Below, piece by piece: positions 54,241 to 64,000 of a DNA stretch of 64,000 nucleotides (position 1 is its first letter; each line of letters starts with the position of its first letter). Origin of the DNA: Sphagnum compactum (taxonomy: Eukaryota > Bryophyta > Sphagnopsida > Sphagnales); contig OZ234499.1 of assembly GCA_965153455.1 (NCBI GenBank), forward strand, positions 19,092,271 to 19,156,270. The letters are read 5' to 3'. The position numbers were made by a program, and so were the translations under genes. Below the pieces are notes generated by a model that ran no database searches, was not told the DNA's origin, and was given only the letters and a program-made list of their open reading frames with translations.

Positions 54241-57200
54241 ATGGCACCCAAGAAGAACCGGAAGCTAGCCCCAGAGCCTAGGTCCGAGGAGCCCGTCGAT
54301 GACCTAGTAGCCCCGCCCGAATCAATTGGGGAGGAACCAAACTTCCGGGAGGACCAAGATGAGCCCGAGGTTGAACCCGAAAGTGAGGAGGAACAACGGA
54401 GCTCGGTCCTATTCACCCCGGAGCAACTTGAAGTCCTCCTCAAGATGAATAGGCCCGACTTTGGTGAGTTGGTGGCGGCCCTCAAAACGGTGGCCTCCAA
54501 AGATGAAAGGTTTCAACCGGCCAAGCCCGGGAATTTCGATGGTGCCCGAGACCGTAAGGTGGTGGATGCTTGGCTTGCGGAAATGGATGATTATATCCAT
54601 GCCACCAAGGTTGGACGGAATTCCGCCGTGGAGCTTGCCCAATCCTACTTGAAAGGCTATGCCGCCACATGGTGGCGGACGGTGAGACAAGAGGAGGGCA
54701 AGAACCATGGCTATACGTGGCAGTTTTTCAAGGATCGCATTGAGGCGCAGTTCATTCCGAGAAACTCCGACTACATTTCTAGGTGCAAACTCCGCGACCT
54801 TGTGAATGCCACGAATGAAAATTTGAGGCAATATGTGAGGGCCTATTCCGAACTCATGTTGGAGATCCGGCACATGCACGAGTTGGATCGTGTGTGCCAA
54901 TTCGTGATGGGACTTCCGACTTGGGCCAAGCGAAAGCTTGAGGAGAGTTGGCCCGCCTCGTTATCCGAGGCCATCACGAAAGTGGAGAACTTCTCGGATG
55001 TGGGGCGGAGCGACAAATCCGGGTTCAAGAAGGACAACAAGTTCCTTCACAAAAAGCCAAGGCATGAGGGGGAATGGAACCGGGGGCAAGGTAGCCCAAC
55101 CAAGGATAAGCCAAAACAATTCCAAGGCTCGGGGTTCAAGCCAAAAGGTAGCTTCGTGAAAAAAGGGGCTCCTTTCAAAGGGAGCCAAACCAAGGGAGAC
55201 TTTGGAGCAAAGCCCAAGGGTGCATGTTTCAATTGCAACGAGGTGGGGCATTACTCCAAAGATTGTCCCAAATCCAAAACGGGGGTTGGGAGTTCTAAGG
55301 TACTTGCTCTCAATGCCACTTTAGCCCAACCGGAATGCAATCGACTTATATTCTTGAAAGGGAAGATTGCTAAACGAGAAATCTTATGTCTTTTGGACAC
55401 AGGGGCCTCCCACAACTTCATAACTCGGGAGAGCGCCGAAAGGATGGAGCTCCACTTGGAGGAGCTCAAGGCACCCATTGAGGTGCATTTCGCGGATGGG
55501 GTTCCCCATCCAACTACACTACAAGCAAAGGGAGTGCCTCTCCAATTGGGAAATTGGAGAGGAAAGGTGGACTTGTTGGTTTCCACCTTGGGTGGAATGG
55601 ATTGCGTTCTGGGAATGGAGTTCATCACCCAAAACAATGTGCTCATAGAAGGGCACAATAGGTTGGTTAGAATCCCATCTAAAAGTGGGATTGTGCGAGT
55701 TAAGGCACATGAGTTGCTTTGTGTGGGTGGTTCAACCATCCACTTCATGTTAGGAAAAGCTTGGGAAAGAGAATGCGTGGGGGGTTTCGGCATGATGTGT
55801 GTCATGCGGGTGTTGGACGAATATGAGCCCAAGGAAGCCACCAAGTTGGTGACTTCCGCCAAGTGCATAAAGCAAGTCTTACAAGAGTTTCCGGATGTGA
55901 TGCCCGAAGACTTGCCCGAAGACTTGCCCCCGAAAAGACGAATTGATCATGCGATTGAAGTGATACCGGGAGTGGAACCGCCCGCCAAGGCCCCATATAG
56001 AATGAGCCACGAGGAGTTGAAGGAACTCAAGGTTCAACTTGAGGAACTCCTCGCGAAAGGTTACATCAAACCAAGCAAGTCACCATATGGGGCACCCGTC
56101 CTTTTTGTTCACAAGAAGGATGGGACTTTGAGGATGTGTGTGGATTATAGAGCACTCAATAAGGCAACGGTGAAAAACCGTTATCCTTTACCTCGCATCG
56201 ATGATCTATTTGATCGTCTCTCGGGAGCCAAGGTTTTTAGTAGAATTGATCTACGTTCGGGATATTACCAAATAAGGATCGCGGAAGGGGACGAAGAAAA
56301 GACCGCTTGTCGCACAAGGTATGGGTCATACGAGTTCTTGGTGATGCCCTTTGGGCTCACCAATGCACTCGCAACATTTTGCACCCTCATGAATGACATT
56401 TTCCGCGAATGGCTTGACGATTTTGTGGTCGTCTACATAGACGACATTTTGATTTATAGTAGCTCCATGGAGGAGCACACGGAGCACCTTCGCAAGGTGT
56501 TCCAAAGGCTAAGGGAAAACAAGTTGTATGCCAAGCTTGAGAAGTGCGAATTTGGGGTGACGGAAGTGGATTTCCTTGGGCATAGGATAACTCAAGATGG
56601 CTTGATGATGGATGATCACAAGGTGAAGGCGATTTTGGATTGGGAGCCGCCTAACTCGGTTCCCGCCTTGAGATCCTTTTTAGGATTGGCCTCTTATTAT
56701 CGCAAGTTCATAAAGAACTTTGCAAGAATAGCGGCCCCTTTGACAAACCTCTTGAAGAAGTCCGCGGTCACTTATGATTGGGATGAAGCATGCGACGAAG
56801 CCTTTGGAACGTTGAAGGGCATTTTGGTGAAGGCGCCGGTGTTGAAATTGCCCGACTTTGACAAGGAGTTTGAAATCCATTCCGACGCCTCCGACTTTGC
56901 AATTGGGGGTGTCATAGTGCAAGATGGAAGACCGGTGGCCTTTGAAAGCAAGAAGTTGAGTGAGACGAAGCGAAGGTGGCCAACTCACGAGAAGGAAATG
57001 TGGGCGGTCATACATTGTCTCAAGACTTGGGGCCATTACATAGGCTCCAAAGATGTGGTGGTGTGGACCGACAATGTGACCTTGAAGTACTTCGCAACTC
57101 AACCCAAGTTGTCATCAAAACAACAAAGGTGGCAAGACACATTGGCCTTGTTCAATGTGGACATCCGGCACAAGCCGGGAAAGGAGAACATAGTCCCCGA

Positions 57201-58616
57201 TGCTTTGAGCCGGAAACACCAACTTAGAGTGGCGTATGTGGGAGAGTCGGAACTTCAAAAGGAAGTTAGATTAGCAAACCGCTGGGATGCTTTTGCCAAG
57301 GAAGCAAGGCAAAGCATCCAAAATGGAGCCAAGTCCCACTTCCACTTGAAAAATGGATTGTTGTGGTACAAGCAAAACCGACTCTATGTGCCGGAAGGGA
57401 AAATTAGGGACACACTTTTGAAGGAATGTCACGATGGACCGCTTGCGGGCCATGGTGGTGCAAAGCGCACCACAACATTCCTAAAGAAGTCCTACTATTG
57501 GCCTAACTTGAAGGATGATGCGGAGGAGTACGTCAAGACTTGTTTAACTTGCCAACAAAACCGGACCCTCAATAAGAAGCAAGCGGGTTTGTTGCAACCT
57601 TTGCCAATTCCCGAAGGGCCGTGGGAAAGTGTGTCAATGGACTTTATGGTAAGTTTGCCCCCTTCAAAGGGGTTCGATGCCATCATGGTTGTGGTGGATC
57701 GATTTAGCAAAATGGCACACTTCATTCCCACAAAGGATGAAGCCACGGCTCAGGAGACGGGGAGGTTGTTCTTCTCCCACATTTTCAAGCATCATGGCCT
57801 TCCAAAGGACATAGTGTCGGATCGGGATCCAAAGTTCACGAGTAAGTTTTGGAGGGCCTTGTGGAAGCGAATGGGGTCGGAACTCAAAATGAGCACTTCA
57901 TTCCGCCCCCAAACCGATGGACAAACCGAGAGGGTGAACTTGGTGCTCTAACAATTCCTAAGGAATTACGTGGCGGCGGATCAACAAGATTGGGTGGATC
58001 ATTTGGAGTTAGCCGAGTTTTGTTACAACAACTCGGTACACTCCGCAACGGGATCCACCCCATTCCAAATGGTGACGGGCAAGTCACCAATTGTGCCCAT
58101 GACTTGGGCCGCACAAGGACAACCTTCGATTGATGCAAGTGAGGAAGTGCCAATGGTCACACAACTTGATGAAGAAAGAAAGCGCTTGTGGGAGTTGGCA
58201 AAAGCCAACTTGGAAAAGGCGCACAAAAGGTACAAGGATTTTGCGGACAAGTCCCGACGAGAGGTGAAGTTTCAAGAAGGAGACGAGGTGTGGTTGAACA
58301 TAAAGAACTTCCGGTTGCCCGAAGGGTTAAGTCATAAATTTATGGGCCCATATGCGGGTCCATTCAAAGTGTTGGAAAAGAAACTTTCCGACACTTATAA
58401 GTTAGAATTTCCGAAAAATCTTAGAGTTCATCCCACATTTCATGTTTCCCTTTTGAAGCCGGTCTCCCGCGACGACTCAAGGCCTAATAGAGAGCATCAT
58501 TCAAGGCCTCCACCGGACTTGGTTCATAATGAACCAGAGTTTGAGGTAGAGGCCGTGCTTAAATCGAGGCAACTTAGAGGGCGAGAGTGGGAATACTTAG
58601 TTAAGTGGAAAGGTTA
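54241..58616 (+). pseudogene. Ty3 gag-pol-chromodomain polyprotein of element D, one stop and truncated tail
   Basis: ATG 54241 (MAPKKNRK) opens 1236 codons to TAA at 57949. The frame then resumes at once and continues to 58616. Domains by residue: Gag capsid about 105-260, CCHC knuckle 329-342, protease DTGAS from Asp386, RT with YIDD at 732-735, RNase H from Asp882. Integrase has HHCC residues H1064, H1071, C1101, C1104 and a catalytic triad D1134, D1194, E1230 (D-59-D-35-E). The stop replaces a Gln codon only six codons after the catalytic Glu. Downstream lie the integrase C-terminal domain (58181-58450) and the start of a chromodomain ([20 protein letters not shown]), where the copy ends. 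All catalytic residues are intact, so it was probably active shortly before the lesion. One stop, and loss of the chromodomain end, separate it from a full polyprotein. Confidence 0.94.
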
Positions 58617-58619
58617 AGT

Positions 58620-58765
58620 AATGACATCAAGAACACCCCAATGCGAGGTGTTTTGCCCCTTGCTGTCGAGCTCTGAACATTCGGGAATCCCGAAGGACTC
58701 CAAACCTCTAACTTTTCCAAGTGTTGGGCTTCACCCCCACACTTGGACAAAGTGGGGTTGCGACA
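58620..58765 (-). repeat. type I LTR fragment, first 146 bp (3' LTR of element E)
   Basis: Minus strand from TGTCGCAACCCCACTTTG at 58765 to GATGTCATT at 58620, equal to 53379-53524 of the reference LTR. It is cut off where element D starts. Confidence 0.93.
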
Positions 58766-58779
58766 CTCTCCCCCACTAG
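58766..58779 (-). promoter_or_regulatory. polypurine tract of element E
   Basis: Minus strand CTAGTGGGGGAGAG directly before the LTR start, identical to the tract of element A. Confidence 0.92.
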
Positions 58780-59543
58780 AAGAAAGAGGTCAATGTCCTC
58801 ATTGACACTTAGAATTTTCCTTCATACAATTGCAATTGCTTTCTTTTGGATCCTTGGCCATTTGCCGACTCTTGCGGCTCGGACCTTGTCTCAAGCTAAC
58901 TTAGGCGTCCCCAAGTTTCCAACACTTTCTTGACAAGTCCAAGAAGGTCTTGTAGGGAACCCTCTTTCTTTGCTTCGTCAAAAGACTAAACTAGTCTAAT
59001 TGACGAAGCCCTCATTTGGGAGGAACCTTTTTCCATCCTTCCCTTCATGAGGACTTAAGTCAAGTCTACTCTTGACCTAAGCTAACTAACATGACTCCTT
59101 TTCCTATCTCGCGCCTTGGTCACAACAACCAAGCCTTAACTAAAAGGTTTGCTTATCAAGGTACGAGAAGCAACACTTAGGTTTGCCAAACCCAAGTCCC
59201 AAACTACACTTAAAGTATGCGAGTGGGGTCATGACTTCCCGCGTTGGCCACACTACCAACCAACCCTTTGGGATGCACTTAAGGCATGTGCATGTCCCCG
59301 CAAGCTCACCTTGCTTGCCTCCTCTTTTGGGGCCAAGTTTCCTCAACCCCAAAGTAGGAGTCCGATTTTGATTTGGGCCTACGCAAGAGAGTTCTATTTG
59401 TCCATGCCACAACCCTATTTGCCTTAACAAATTTTTCATGATACAATCTCTTGGAAGTTTTAAAGCCCTTTTTATTTCACTTGCAACTTGATGTGGTACA
59501 TTTTATGAGACTCTCCCCCTCTAGAAGAAAGGTGATGTCCTCA
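58780..59543 (-). other. 3' UTR of element E with a second PPT-like copy
   Basis: About 765 bp between the chromodomain stop and the PPT. Near the stop codon (about 59511-59543) lies a second copy of the PPT and its leader: GATGAGGACATCACC, TTTCTTCTAGAGGGGGAGAG, then TCTCATAAAATG. It corresponds to 9181-9213 in element A. No long frame. Confidence 0.75.
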
Positions 59544-62500
59544 TCACGCTCTACGTCTTTTCTTCGCCGGTCTAGTGTGGAATTCTTCTATGGCTTCTTG
59601 GGCATGTTCCATGTCGGATTCATTCACTCAAGAAGCCTCTATTGCATGGTAACCTTTCCACTTAACTAAGTATTCCCGCTCTCGCCCTCTAAGTTGCCTC
59701 GATTTAAGCACGGCCTCTACCTCAAACTCTGGTTCATTATGAACCAAGTCCGGTGGAGGCCTTGAATGATGCTCTCTATTAGGCCTTGAGTCGTCGCGGG
59801 AGACCGGCTTCAAAAGGGAAACATGAAATGTGGGATGAACTCTAAGATTTTCCGGAAGTTTTAACTTATAAGTGTCGGAAAGTTTCTTTTCCAACACTTT
59901 GAATGGACCCGCATATGGGCCCATAAATTTATGACTTAACCCTTCGGGCAACCGGAAGTTCTTTATGTTCAACCACACCTCGTCTCCTTCTTGAAACTTC
60001 ACCTCTCGTCGGGACTTGTCCGCAAAATCCTTGTACCTTTTGTGCGCCTTTTCCAAGTTGGCTTTTGCCAACTCCCACAAGCGCTTTCTTTCTTCATCAA
60101 GTTGTGTGACCATTGGCACTTCCTCACTTGCATCAATCGAAGGTTGTCCTTGTGCGGCCCAAGTCATGGGCACAATTGGTGACTTGCCCGTCACCATTTG
60201 GAATGGGGTGGATCCCGTTGCGGAGTGTACCGAGTTGTTGTAACAAAACTCGGCTAACTCCAAATGATCCACCCAATCTTGTTGACCCACTGCCACATAA
60301 TTCCTTAGGAATTGTTGGATCACCAAGTTCACCCTCTCGGTTTGTCCATCGGTTTGGGGGCGGAATGAAGTGCTCATTTTGAGTTCCGACCCCATTCGCT
60401 TCCACAAGGCCCTCCAAAACTTACTCGTGAACTTTGGATCCCGATCCGACACTATGTCCTTTGGAAGGCCATGATGCTTGAAAATGTGGGAGAAGAACAA
60501 CCTCCCCGTCTCCTGAGCCGTGGCTTCATCCTTTGTGGGAATGAAGTGTGCCATTTTGCTAAATCGATCCACCACAACCATGATGGCATCGAACCCCTTT
60601 GAAGGGGGCAAACTTACCATAAAGTCCATTGACACACTTTCCCACGGCCCTTCGGGAATTGGCAAAGGTTGCAACAAACACGTTTGCTTCTTATTGAGGG
60701 TCCGGTTTTGTTGGCAAGTTAAACAAGTCTTGACGTACTCTTCCGCATCATCCTTCAAGTTGGGCCAATAGTAGGACTTCTTTAGGAATGTTGTGGTGCG
60801 CTTTGCACCACCATGGCCCGCAAGCGGTCCATCGTGACATTCCTTCAAAAGTGTGTCCCTAATTTTCCCTTCCGGCACATAGAGTCGGTTTTGCTTGTAC
60901 CACAACAATCCATTTTTCAAGTGGAAGTGGGACTTGGCTCCATTTTGGATGCTTTGCCTTGCCTCCTTGGCAAAAGCATCCCGGCGGTTTGCTAATCTAA
61001 CTTCCTTTTGAAGTTCCGACTCTCCCACATACGCCACTCTAAGTTGGTGTTTCCGGCTCAAAGCATCGGGGACTATGTTCTCCTTTCCCGGCTTGTGCCG
61101 GATGTCCACATTGAACAAGGCCAATGTGTCTTGCCACCTTTGTTGTTTTGATGACAACTTGGGTTGAGTTGCGAAGTACTTCAAGGTCACATTGTCGGTC
61201 CACACCACCACATCTTTGGAGCCTATGTAATGGCCCCAAGTCTTGAGACAATGTATGACCGCCCACATTTCCTTCTCGTGAGTTGGCCACCTTCGCTTCG
61301 TCTCACTCAACTTCTTGCTTTCAAAGGCCACCGGTCTTCCATCTTGCACTATGACACCCCCAATTGCAAAGTCGGAGGCGTCGGAATGGATTTCAAACTC
61401 CTTGTCAAAGTCGGGCAATTTCAACACCGGCGCCTTCACCAAAATGCCCTTCAATGTTCCAAAGGCTTCGTCGCATGCTTCATCCCAATCATAAGTGACG
61501 GCGGACTTCTTCAAGAGGTTTGTCAAAGGGGCCGCTATTCTCGCAAAGTTTTTTATGAACTTGCGATAATAGGAGGCCAATCCTAAAAAGGATCTCAAGG
61601 CGGGAACCGAGTTAGGCGGCTCCCAATCCAAAATCGCCTTGACCTTGTGATCATCCATCATCAAACCATCTTGAGTTATCCTATGCCCAAGGAAATCCAC
61701 TTCCGTCACCCCAAATTCGCACTTCTCAAGCTTGGCATACAACTTGTTTTCCCTTAGCCTTTGGAACACCTTGCGAAGGTGCTCCGCATGCTCCTCCATG
61801 GAGCTACTATAAATCAAAATGTCGTCTATGTAGACGACCACAAAATCGTCAAGCCATTCGCGGAAAATGTCATTCATGAGGGTGCAAAATGTTGCGGGTG
61901 CATTGGTGAGCCCAAAGGGCATCACCAAGAACTCGTATGACCCATACCTTGTGCGACAAGCGGTCTTTTCTTCGTCCCCTTCCGCGATCCTTATTTGGTA
62001 ATATCCCGAACGTAGATCAATTCTACTAAAAACCTTGGCTCCCGAGAGACGATCAAATAGATCATCGATGCGAGGTAAAGGATAACGGTTTTTCACCGTT
62101 GCCTTATTGAGTGCTCTATAATCCACACACATCCTCAAAGTCCCATCCTTCTTGTGAACAAAAAGGACGGGTGCCCCATATGGTGACTTGCTTGGTTTGA
62201 TGTAACCTTTCGCGAGGAGTTCCTCAAGTTGAACCTTGAGTTCCTTCAACTCCTCGTGGCTCATTCTATATGGGGCCTTGGCGGGCGGTTCCACTCCCGG
62301 TATCACTTCAATCGCATGATCAATTCGTCTTTTCGGGGGCAAGTCTTCGGGCAAGTCTTCGGGCATCACATCCGGAAACTCTTGTAAGACTTGCTTTATG
62401 CACTTGGCGGAAGTCACCAACTTGGTGGCTTCCTTGGGCTCATATTCGTCCAACACCCGCATGACACACATCATGCCGAAACCCCCCACGCATTCTCTTT

Positions 62501-63319
62501 CCCAAGCTTTTCCTAACATGAAGTGGATGGTTGAACCACCCACACAAGGCAACTCATGTGCCTTAACTCGCACAATCCCACTTTTAGATGGGATTCTAAC
62601 CAACCTATTGTGCCCTTCTATGAGCACATTGTTTTGGGTGATGAACTCCATTCCCAGAACGCAATCCATTCCACCCAAGGTGGAAACCAACAAGTCCACC
62701 TTTCCTCTCCAATTTCCCAATTGGAGAGGCACTCCCTTTGCTTGTAGTGTAGTTGGATGGGGAACCCCATCCGCGAAATGCACCTCAATGGGTGCCTTGA
62801 GCTCCTCCAAGTGGAGCTCCATCCTTTCGGCGCTCTCCCGAGTTATGAAGTTGTGGGAGGCCCCTGTGTCCAAAAGACATAAGATTTCTCGTTTAGCAAT
62901 CTTCCCTTTCAAGAATATAAGTCGATTGCATTCCGGTTGGGCTAAAGTGGCATTGAGAGCAAGTACCTTAGAGCTCCCAACCCCCGTTTTGGATTTGGGA
63001 CAATCTTTGGAGTAATGCCCCACCTCGTTGCAATTGAAACATGCACCCTTGGGCTTTGCTCCAAAGTCTCCCTTGGTTTGGCTCCCTTTGAAAGGAGCCC
63101 CTTTTTTCACGAAGCTACCTTTTGGCTTGAACCCCGAGCCTTGGAATTGTTTTGGCTTATCCTTGGTTGGGCTACCTTGCCCTCGGTTCCATTCCCCCTC
63201 ATGCCTTGGCTTTTTGTGAAGGAACTTGTTGTCCTTCTTGAACCCGGATTTGTCGTTCCGCCCCACATCCGAGAAGTTCTCCACTTTCGTGATGGCCTCG
63301 GATAACGAGGCGGGCCAAC
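59544..63319 (-). pseudogene. Ty3 gag(partial)-pol-chromodomain polyprotein of element E
   Basis: One open frame from 63319 to 59628. It covers the last part of the Gag capsid ([18 protein letters not shown]), the CCHC knuckle, protease DTGAS, RT with YIDD, RNase H, integrase with HHCC and D-D-E residues, the integrase C-terminal domain, and the chromodomain up to [18 protein letters not shown] at 59628-59630 replaces the Trp codon present in element A (ASWVTES), a G-to-A change. The remaining chromodomain and basic tail continue in frame to the natural TGA at 59544. Unlike D and A, E keeps the Gln codon after the integrase Glu. The apparent start in the neighbouring LTR (63362) is a fusion artefact. 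Missing the Gag N-terminus because of the nested LTR. Confidence 0.93.
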
Positions 63320-64000
63320 TGACGCACTCCCAAGTTCCTAGTGGACCCACTTGAGGGTCCAAGTATGTGGCAATGCGGAAGGAGTTGGAACTTGGAGCAC
63401 GCTCCCGACTTCTAGCACTAGAGGGGGGGTGAGAGGGGTGTGCTAGAAGTCCCGGGATAGACTAGGAAGAATTGACAAGCTTATTCACTCACACGGGCCT
63501 GCACACAACCCACACAAAGTGGTTAGTGCATAGTTGGAGCACCTTTGGTGCTAGGACGAGCCACGGGCAACACAGACACACAAGACTCACCACGGCCCGG
63601 ACTTGGGGGAAGCCACCACCTTCCCCCTTATAGTATACTCTGCAGCTCTCCACGGAGGCTACATCCAAATGGCTATTTTTCCCGGGACTCCCGCGTGGGA
63701 GTCCCGAAATCGCGCCAAATGCGACTCCCGCGACTTTGGAGCCCCATAACTTTGCGAGCAGACCTCGGATCGCGATGTGGTCTGAAGCAAAGTTGTAGCT
63801 CTCGTCGAGAGCTTTCCAACGATATGTGGCACGTCCTCTGCAGCCTAGTATTTCGGGTCGATTCCCGACTTTTAGTGGTCGGGAGTCAAAACTGGCAGAC
63901 TCCCGGGAATTCGACTCCCGATCCTTCTTTTGGCCATAACTTGTGTTTGAGATGTCCAAATGAGCTATGCGAGCCCATTTTAGATATCTACGCTTCAAGA
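63320..64000 (-). mobile_element. type II LTR nested in gag of element E (cut by window end)
   Basis: Minus-strand type II LTR whose terminal CA end (TGACGCACTCC on the plus strand) lies exactly at 63320 inside element E gag. 681 bp are visible, matching 17526 back to about 16846. In this orientation it is the 3' end of an inserted element or a solo LTR. The rest lies outside the window. Five bases next to it, CCAAC (63315-63319), are the predicted target duplication. Confidence 0.88.

Larger units (their letters stand above)
53379..58616 (+). mobile_element. Ty3/gypsy chromovirus element D (type I, 3'-truncated)
   Basis: Plus-strand element with complete 5' LTR (53379-54197), PBS, and gag-pol to within the chromodomain at 58616. 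The 3' end, PPT and 3' LTR are missing. After a three-base filler (AGT) it is joined to an inverted, truncated LTR of element E. Its left LTR end sits inside the OrsD-like frame after GCGCA, the candidate target duplication. Confidence 0.94.
58620..63319 (-). mobile_element. Ty3/gypsy chromovirus element E (type I, interrupted)
   Basis: Minus-strand copy, tail to tail with element D. On its strand: gag from about residue 237 (63319), full pol, chromodomain to 59544, a 3' UTR, PPT (58779-58766) and only the first 146 bp of the 3' LTR (58765-58620). The 5' part of gag is displaced by an LTR that begins exactly at 63320. Where they overlap, E and D proteins differ at only about ten positions. 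Confidence 0.93.

Overview
The window looks like nuclear DNA of a land plant, probably a non-flowering lineage (low confidence on lineage). The reasons are Ty3/gypsy chromovirus retrotransposons primed by initiator-Met tRNA, fragments of ordinary nuclear eukaryotic genes (an SUV3-type RNA helicase and a p24-family cargo receptor) with GT-AG introns, plant-style AT-rich intergenic DNA, and an OrsD-like C2H2 zinc-finger protein of a kind best known from fungi. There are no bacterial operons, rRNA, tRNA or CRISPR. Most of the sequence is mobile or decayed, and no gene is complete with confidence.

Layout. 0-7.6 kb: a 190-bp tandem repeat, a 26/38-bp minisatellite, one orphan ORF (1398-1820), a duplicated ~300-bp cassette and low-complexity DNA. 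7.6-12.3 kb: element A, a minus-strand, 5'-truncated and frame-broken Ty3 copy with its 3' LTR. 12.3-15.6 kb: AT-rich DNA without recognisable genes. 15.6-25.0 kb: a mosaic of two related Ty3 subfamilies. Type I has an 819-bp LTR and a protein starting MAPKKN. Type II has a LTR of about 1.0 kb and a protein starting MAPRKT. Elements B, C and an inverted gag fragment (B') are joined at internal breakpoints. 25.0-34.5 kb: gene remnants (an exon beside the B' LTR, a 236-codon ORF, a 152-codon ORF, an SUV3-like pseudogene) in AT-rich DNA.

35.0-37.9 kb: six copies of an exactly 334-bp tandem unit with nested inverted repeats, split by a rearranged type II LTR. 37.9-39.8 kb: minus-strand exons, including exons 2-3 of a p24-delta gene with a damaged exon 1 and no recognisable membrane exon. 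40-49.7 kb: mostly intergenic DNA with microsatellites and a cluster of three perfect hairpins. 49.7-53.4 kb: degenerate tandem repeats of about 0.72 kb leading into an OrsD-like zinc-finger frame. That frame runs 2.1 kb without a frameshift, carries five in-frame TAA/TAG codons, and is cut by a type I LTR.

53.4-64.0 kb: elements D (+) and E (-), nearly identical at protein level and lying tail to tail as a giant inverted repeat. E gag is interrupted by the LTR of a type II element that runs off the window.

The Ty3 polyproteins supply Gag (capsid plus CCHC knuckle), protease, reverse transcriptase, RNase H, integrase and a C-terminal chromodomain. PBS, polypurine tracts and LTRs are the cis elements for reverse transcription. 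Every copy here is truncated or carries a lesion, so none looks autonomous within the window. The strongest candidates for something new are the OrsD-like gene with its tandem 5' repeats, the 334-bp hairpin array, and the D/E inverted repeat as a possible source of hairpin RNA.
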